Assembly (NCBI RefSeq): GCF_000223985.1
Contig: NZ_AFWV01000009.1
Coordinates: 62,001-126,000 of the forward strand
Direction of reading: 5' to 3'
Source: Thiocapsa marina 5811
GTDB lineage: Bacteria > Pseudomonadota > Gammaproteobacteria > Chromatiales > Chromatiaceae
Length of the DNA: 64,000 nucleotides
This document shows, one piece after another, positions 60,933 to 64,000 of this stretch (positions are counted from its first letter, which is position 1; the number at the start of each line of letters is the position of its first letter). A program made the translations under genes and the position numbers. The notes below the pieces were generated by a model. The model worked only from the letters and a program-made list of their open reading frames with translations, searched no databases and was not told where the DNA came from.

Positions 60933-63900
60933 AGCGCCGGCAGAAACAACAGCGTAATCAGGGTACCGACCAACACCCCGCCGATCAGCACGAAGGCGAG
61001 CGGCCCCCAGAAGGTGTCGGTGGTGAGCGGGATGAAGGCGAAGACGGCCGCCGCCGCCGTCAGCACCACCGGGCGCGCGCGCTGCACCGTGGCCTCCACG
61101 ACGGCGGCGGAGCGCTCCAGACCCTGGTGCAGGTTGTCCTCGATCTGCTTGGCCAGGATCAGGGTGTTGCGCATCAGGATACCGGCCAGCCCGATCAATC
61201 CGAGCAGGGCGACGAAACCGAAGGGACGATCGGCGATCAGCAAGGCCAGGGTGGCCCCGATCACCCCGAGCGGCGCCGTGGCCACGACCATGAGCGTGCC
61301 CGAGAAGCTGCGCATCTGGACCATGATGACGATCAGCATCAGGACGAGCATGATCGGCTGGACGCGTTGGATCGAGGCGTCGGCCTTGCCCGATTGCTCC
61401 ACCGCGCCGCCGATGTCGATCCGATAGCCGGGCGGCAGCTCGGCGATCAGCCCCTGTAGCTCGCTCCAAATGGCCTGCGTCACGTTCGGCGGCTGCGCGC
61501 CTTGAACCTCGGATTGCACCGCGATGAAGGGCTCGCGGTTGTAACGCTTGAGCACCGGATCCTCGAAGGCAATCATCAACTCGCCGGCCTGCTCGAGCGG
61601 GATGGTTTGACCGTCGAGCGTCTTCAGATTGATGCCGGCGAGGCTCGTCGGCGTGATCGCAGCGCCGCTGCCGCCTGCGCCGAATCCGGCTTCGGCATCC
61701 TCCGCGCTCGCCGGGCCATTCTGGCTGACCCCGCGCAGGATCAGCTGCACGTTGCGGATATCCTCGCGGATCTCGGTCGCCGGCAGCCCGGAGAGTTGAT
61801 ACTCCAGCTGACCGGCAAGCTCGCGCGGGGTGAGCCCGATCAGACGCAGCCGCTCGGGATCGAGTGCAAGCCGCACCACGGGGACGCGCTCGCTCCAGTC
61901 CAGGTGCGGGTCCACCGAATTCGGATTGGCGGCGACCACATCCCGGACCTGCTCGGCGATCCCGCGCAGCACCAAAGGATCTGGCCCCACGACACGAAAG
62001 GTCACGGGCCAGATCACCGGCGGTCCGTAGAGCAGCTTGTGCACCCGCACCCGCGCCTCGGGGAACTCGCCGGCCTCGATATGGGATTGGAGCTGGGCGA
62101 TGAGCGCGTCGCGCTCGGCCGCGCCTTCGGCGACCACGATGAGCTTGGCAAAGGCCGGATTCGGAAACTCGGGATTCAGCGCGAGGAAAAAGCGCGGGGC
62201 CCCCGCGCCGAGATAGGCCGCACTCGAACGCACGCCGGGGGCCTCCGCCAGGATCGCCTCGACCCGCTCGACCACGGCCGCCGTTGCACGGATCGCGCTG
62301 CCCTCGGGGAGCCGGATGTCGATCAGGACCTCCGGGCGATCCGAGGACGGAAAGAACTGCTTCTGCACGCTCCCGGCCAACCCGACGATCGAGAGGACCA
62401 ACAGACCGAAGGTCGCGGCGACGACCCAGATCTTGTAGCGGACACAGCCTCGGATCAGCCCGCGCAGCCTTCCGTAGAGCGGCGTCGCGTAGGCGCTCTC
62501 GGAGCCGTGGGTTCCCTCGGTCGGCGGCGCCTTCAGGATCACCGTGCCCAGATAGGGCGTGAAGGTCACCGCCACCACCCAGGACGCGAGCAACGCGAAG
62601 GCCAGCACCCAGAAGATGTTGCCCGCATACTCCCCGACACCCGAGCGCGCGAAACCGATGGGCACGAAGCCGATGACGGTCACCAGTGTGCCGCTCAGCA
62701 TGGGTGCCGCGGTCACCGTCCAAGCATGCGCCGCGGCACGCAGCCGATCCCAACCCGCCTCCATCTTCACCAGCATCATCTCGATGGCGATGATGGCGTC
62801 GTCGACCAACAGGCCCAGAGAGATGATGAGCGCGCCCAAGCTCACCCGATCCAGGTTGATCCCGCGGATCAGCATCAACAGAAAGGTCAGCCCGAGCGTC
62901 AACGGGATAGCGATGCCGACGACCAGCCCGGCACGCCAGCCGATCGCGACGAAGCTGACCAACATGACCACCGCGACCGCAACCAGGAACTTGATCTGGA
63001 AGAGGTCAACCGCGTGCGTGATGGCATCGGCCTGGTTGGTGAGCTGTGTAAAGCCGACACCCAACGGCAGACTGACCTCCAGCTCGTCCTGCAGCGCACT
63101 CAAGCGCTCGCCGAGCGACAACCCGTTCTCGCCGCGCTGCATCACCACCCCGAGCAGCACCGCATCCTCCCCGCCGGCGCGGATCAGAAACTCGGGCGGG
63201 TCCTCGTAGCCTCGACTGACCTCGGCGATCTCGCCCAAGGTAAGAAGGTGCCCGCCGATGCGCAGCGGCACATGCCGGATGTCCTCGAGCTCGCGCAGCT
63301 CGGCGTCCGGACGCAGATAGAGCCGCGGGCCGTCGGTCTCGACCAGGCCCGCCGGTGCAAGCCGATTCTGCGCGTCCAGCGCCTCGCGCACGTCCGCGGG
63401 CGACACCCCGAGCGTCGCCAAACGGGCCTGATCGAGCTCGACGAAGAAGCGCTGCGGGCGTTCCCCGAGGATACGCGCCTTCTGCACACCCTCGACCCGG
63501 GCGAGCCGATCGCGGATCCGCTCGGCCTCGCGCACCAGCAGACGGTTCGGCAGATCCGGCGCCGTGAGTGCATAGAGCGCGAAATAGACGTCCGAGAAGT
63601 CGTCGTTCACGAAGGGTCCGAGCACCCCGGCCGGGAGACTCCCGGCCGCGTCCGACATGCGCTTGCGCACCTGATAGAAGAGATCCGGGATCTGCTCCGA
63701 GGGCGCGTAGTCCTGAAACTCGACCAGCATGTCCACCCGTCCGGGACGCGCCGTGGTCTCGAGCCTGTAGAAGAGCTCGACCTCGCCGATACGCTTCTCG
63801 AGCGGGTCGGCAACCAGATCCTGCATCTGCTGCGCGCTCGCCCCCGGCCAGAGCGCCGAGACGACCATCACCCGCACGGTGAAGGCCGGGTCTTCCGCAC

Positions 63901-64000
63901 GCCCGAGCTGCAGGAAGGCGACCAGACCGGCGACCGCGGTGACCAGGATCAGAAAAAGCGTGACCGAGCGCTCGCGCACGGCGAGCGCGGAGAGGTTCAG
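60839..64000 (-). CDS. RND family efflux permease (AcrB-like), 5' end outside the window
   Basis: About 1053 residues are present, only a few short of the start: the frame stays open to the window edge, where LNLSALAVRERSVTLF aligns with FNLSDWAIRNRSVTLF near the N-terminus of the first RND permease. The proton-relay Asp pair is present (GLLVDDAIIAIEM), as are the porter domains and the second helix block (GLAGILMRNTLILAKQIED). A Gly/Ala-rich insert (AEAGFGAGGSGAA) marks it off from the first pump. Its adaptor gene would lie beyond the edge. The 3' end overlaps the GGDEF-EAL gene. Confidence 0.92.
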   Translation of the reverse strand: MNLSALAVRERSVTLFLILVTAVAGLVAFLQLGRAEDPAFTVRVMVVSALWPGASAQQMQDLVADPLEKRIGEVELFYRLETTARPGRVDMLVEFQDYAPSEQIPDLFYQVRKRMSDAAGSLPAGVLGPFVNDDFSDVYFALYALTAPDLPNRLLVREAERIRDRLARVEGVQKARILGERPQRFFVELDQARLATLGVSPADVREALDAQNRLAPAGLVETDGPRLYLRPDAELRELEDIRHVPLRIGGHLLTLGEIAEVSRGYEDPPEFLIRAGGEDAVLLGVVMQRGENGLSLGERLSALQDELEVSLPLGVGFTQLTNQADAITHAVDLFQIKFLVAVAVVMLVSFVAIGWRAGLVVGIAIPLTLGLTFLLMLIRGINLDRVSLGALIISLGLLVDDAIIAIEMMLVKMEAGWDRLRAAAHAWTVTAAPMLSGTLVTVIGFVPIGFARSGVGEYAGNIFWVLAFALLASWVVAVTFTPYLGTVILKAPPTEGTHGSESAYATPLYGRLRGLIRGCVRYKIWVVAATFGLLVLSIVGLAGSVQKQFFPSSDRPEVLIDIRLPEGSAIRATAAVVERVEAILAEAPGVRSSAAYLGAGAPRFFLALNPEFPNPAFAKLIVVAEGAAERDALIAQLQSHIEAGEFPEARVRVHKLLYGPPVIWPVTFRVVGPDPLVLRGIAEQVRDVVAANPNSVDPHLDWSERVPVVRLALDPERLRLIGLTPRELAGQLEYQLSGLPATEIREDIRNVQLILRGVSQNGPASAEDAEAGFGAGGSGAAITPTSLAGINLKTLDGQTIPLEQAGELMIAFEDPVLKRYNREPFIAVQSEVQGAQPPNVTQAIWSELQGLIAELPPGYRIDIGGAVEQSGKADASIQRVQPIMLVLMLIVIMVQMRSFSGTLMVVATAPLGVIGATLALLIADRPFGFVALLGLIGLAGILMRNTLILAKQIEDNLHQGLERSAAVVEATVQRARPVVLTAAAAVFAFIPLTTDTFWGPLAFVLIGGVLVGTLITLLFLPALYALWFRVRLSSADSPSDQRAVQTSAGSGLP

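Overview
The window is high-GC DNA with dense genes, short ATGA/GTGA overlaps and gammaproteobacterial gene families: L28-L33, bacterial thiopurine methyltransferase, malate synthase G, and an RND/FUSC/ABC export set. Together with a CoA-disulfide reductase-rhodanese fusion and an Mrp-type antiporter, this suggests a chromosomal segment of a purple sulfur bacterium or a close relative (Chromatiaceae-like). No photosynthesis or sox/dsr gene lies in the window, so that placement is an inference.

Layout. 0.5-4.8 kb: RND efflux adaptor and permease. 5-9.6 kb: Mrp/Mnh cation/proton antiporter operon (E, F, G, fused A'-B, C, D). 9.6-12.1 kb: tRNA-Cys, rpmB-rpmG, beta-carbonic anhydrase, thiopurine methyltransferase. 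12.3-20.4 kb: a DUF1353-S41 peptidase fusion, a secreted metallo-beta-lactamase-fold hydrolase, and an ABC3-type permease and adaptor without an ATPase. 20.5-25.1 kb: a toxin-antitoxin pair whose toxin carries an in-frame stop, the CoA-disulfide reductase-rhodanese fusion, a universal stress protein and an HdeD-like protein. 25.8-30.1 kb: an AaeXAB/FUSC-type efflux operon. 30.3-34.2 kb: an acetolactate synthase-like enzyme with a Cys-rich segment, a seven-bladed WD40 protein, and a Phd/VapC-type pair. 34.4-40.8 kb: vsr overlapping a PAS-GGDEF-EAL gene, then malate synthase G. 41-44.8 kb: PepSY protein, two-component system and galE. 45.4-48.9 kb: a 1175-residue protein that fits PPi-type PEP carboxykinase. 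49.6-56.7 kb: SHOCT protein, cardiolipin synthase, aspartic protease, SLC13/RCK permease and a zinc-ribbon AAA+ ATPase. 56.9-64 kb: a periplasmic binding protein with a GGDEF-EAL partner, then a second RND permease cut by the window edge.

The most unusual structure is not a gene. At least ten intergenic loci carry members of one repeat family. It has two different modules of about 85 nt (called A and B here), each bounded by an 11-bp terminal inverted repeat: TAAACCGCGTC for A, TAAACCGCGCC for B. The modules are joined by an AT-rich spacer of 22-25 nt. The two complete A-spacer-B copies are both exactly 193 nt and lie in opposite orientations. Most copies sit directly behind a stop codon, and several supply the stop codon from their own terminus. 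The terminal pairs covary between copies, and some B modules have collapsed to little more than their ends. A second family built on a GACGACTGCAAGTCGTC-type palindrome, a heptanucleotide array and a run of GAC-N4-GTC hairpins add to the repeat load.

Functionally the segment is dominated by envelope export (two RND systems, one FUSC, one ABC), ion and anion transport, c-di-GMP signalling, sulfur redox chemistry and anaplerotic carbon metabolism (malate synthase, a PEPCK-like enzyme, carbonic anhydrase).
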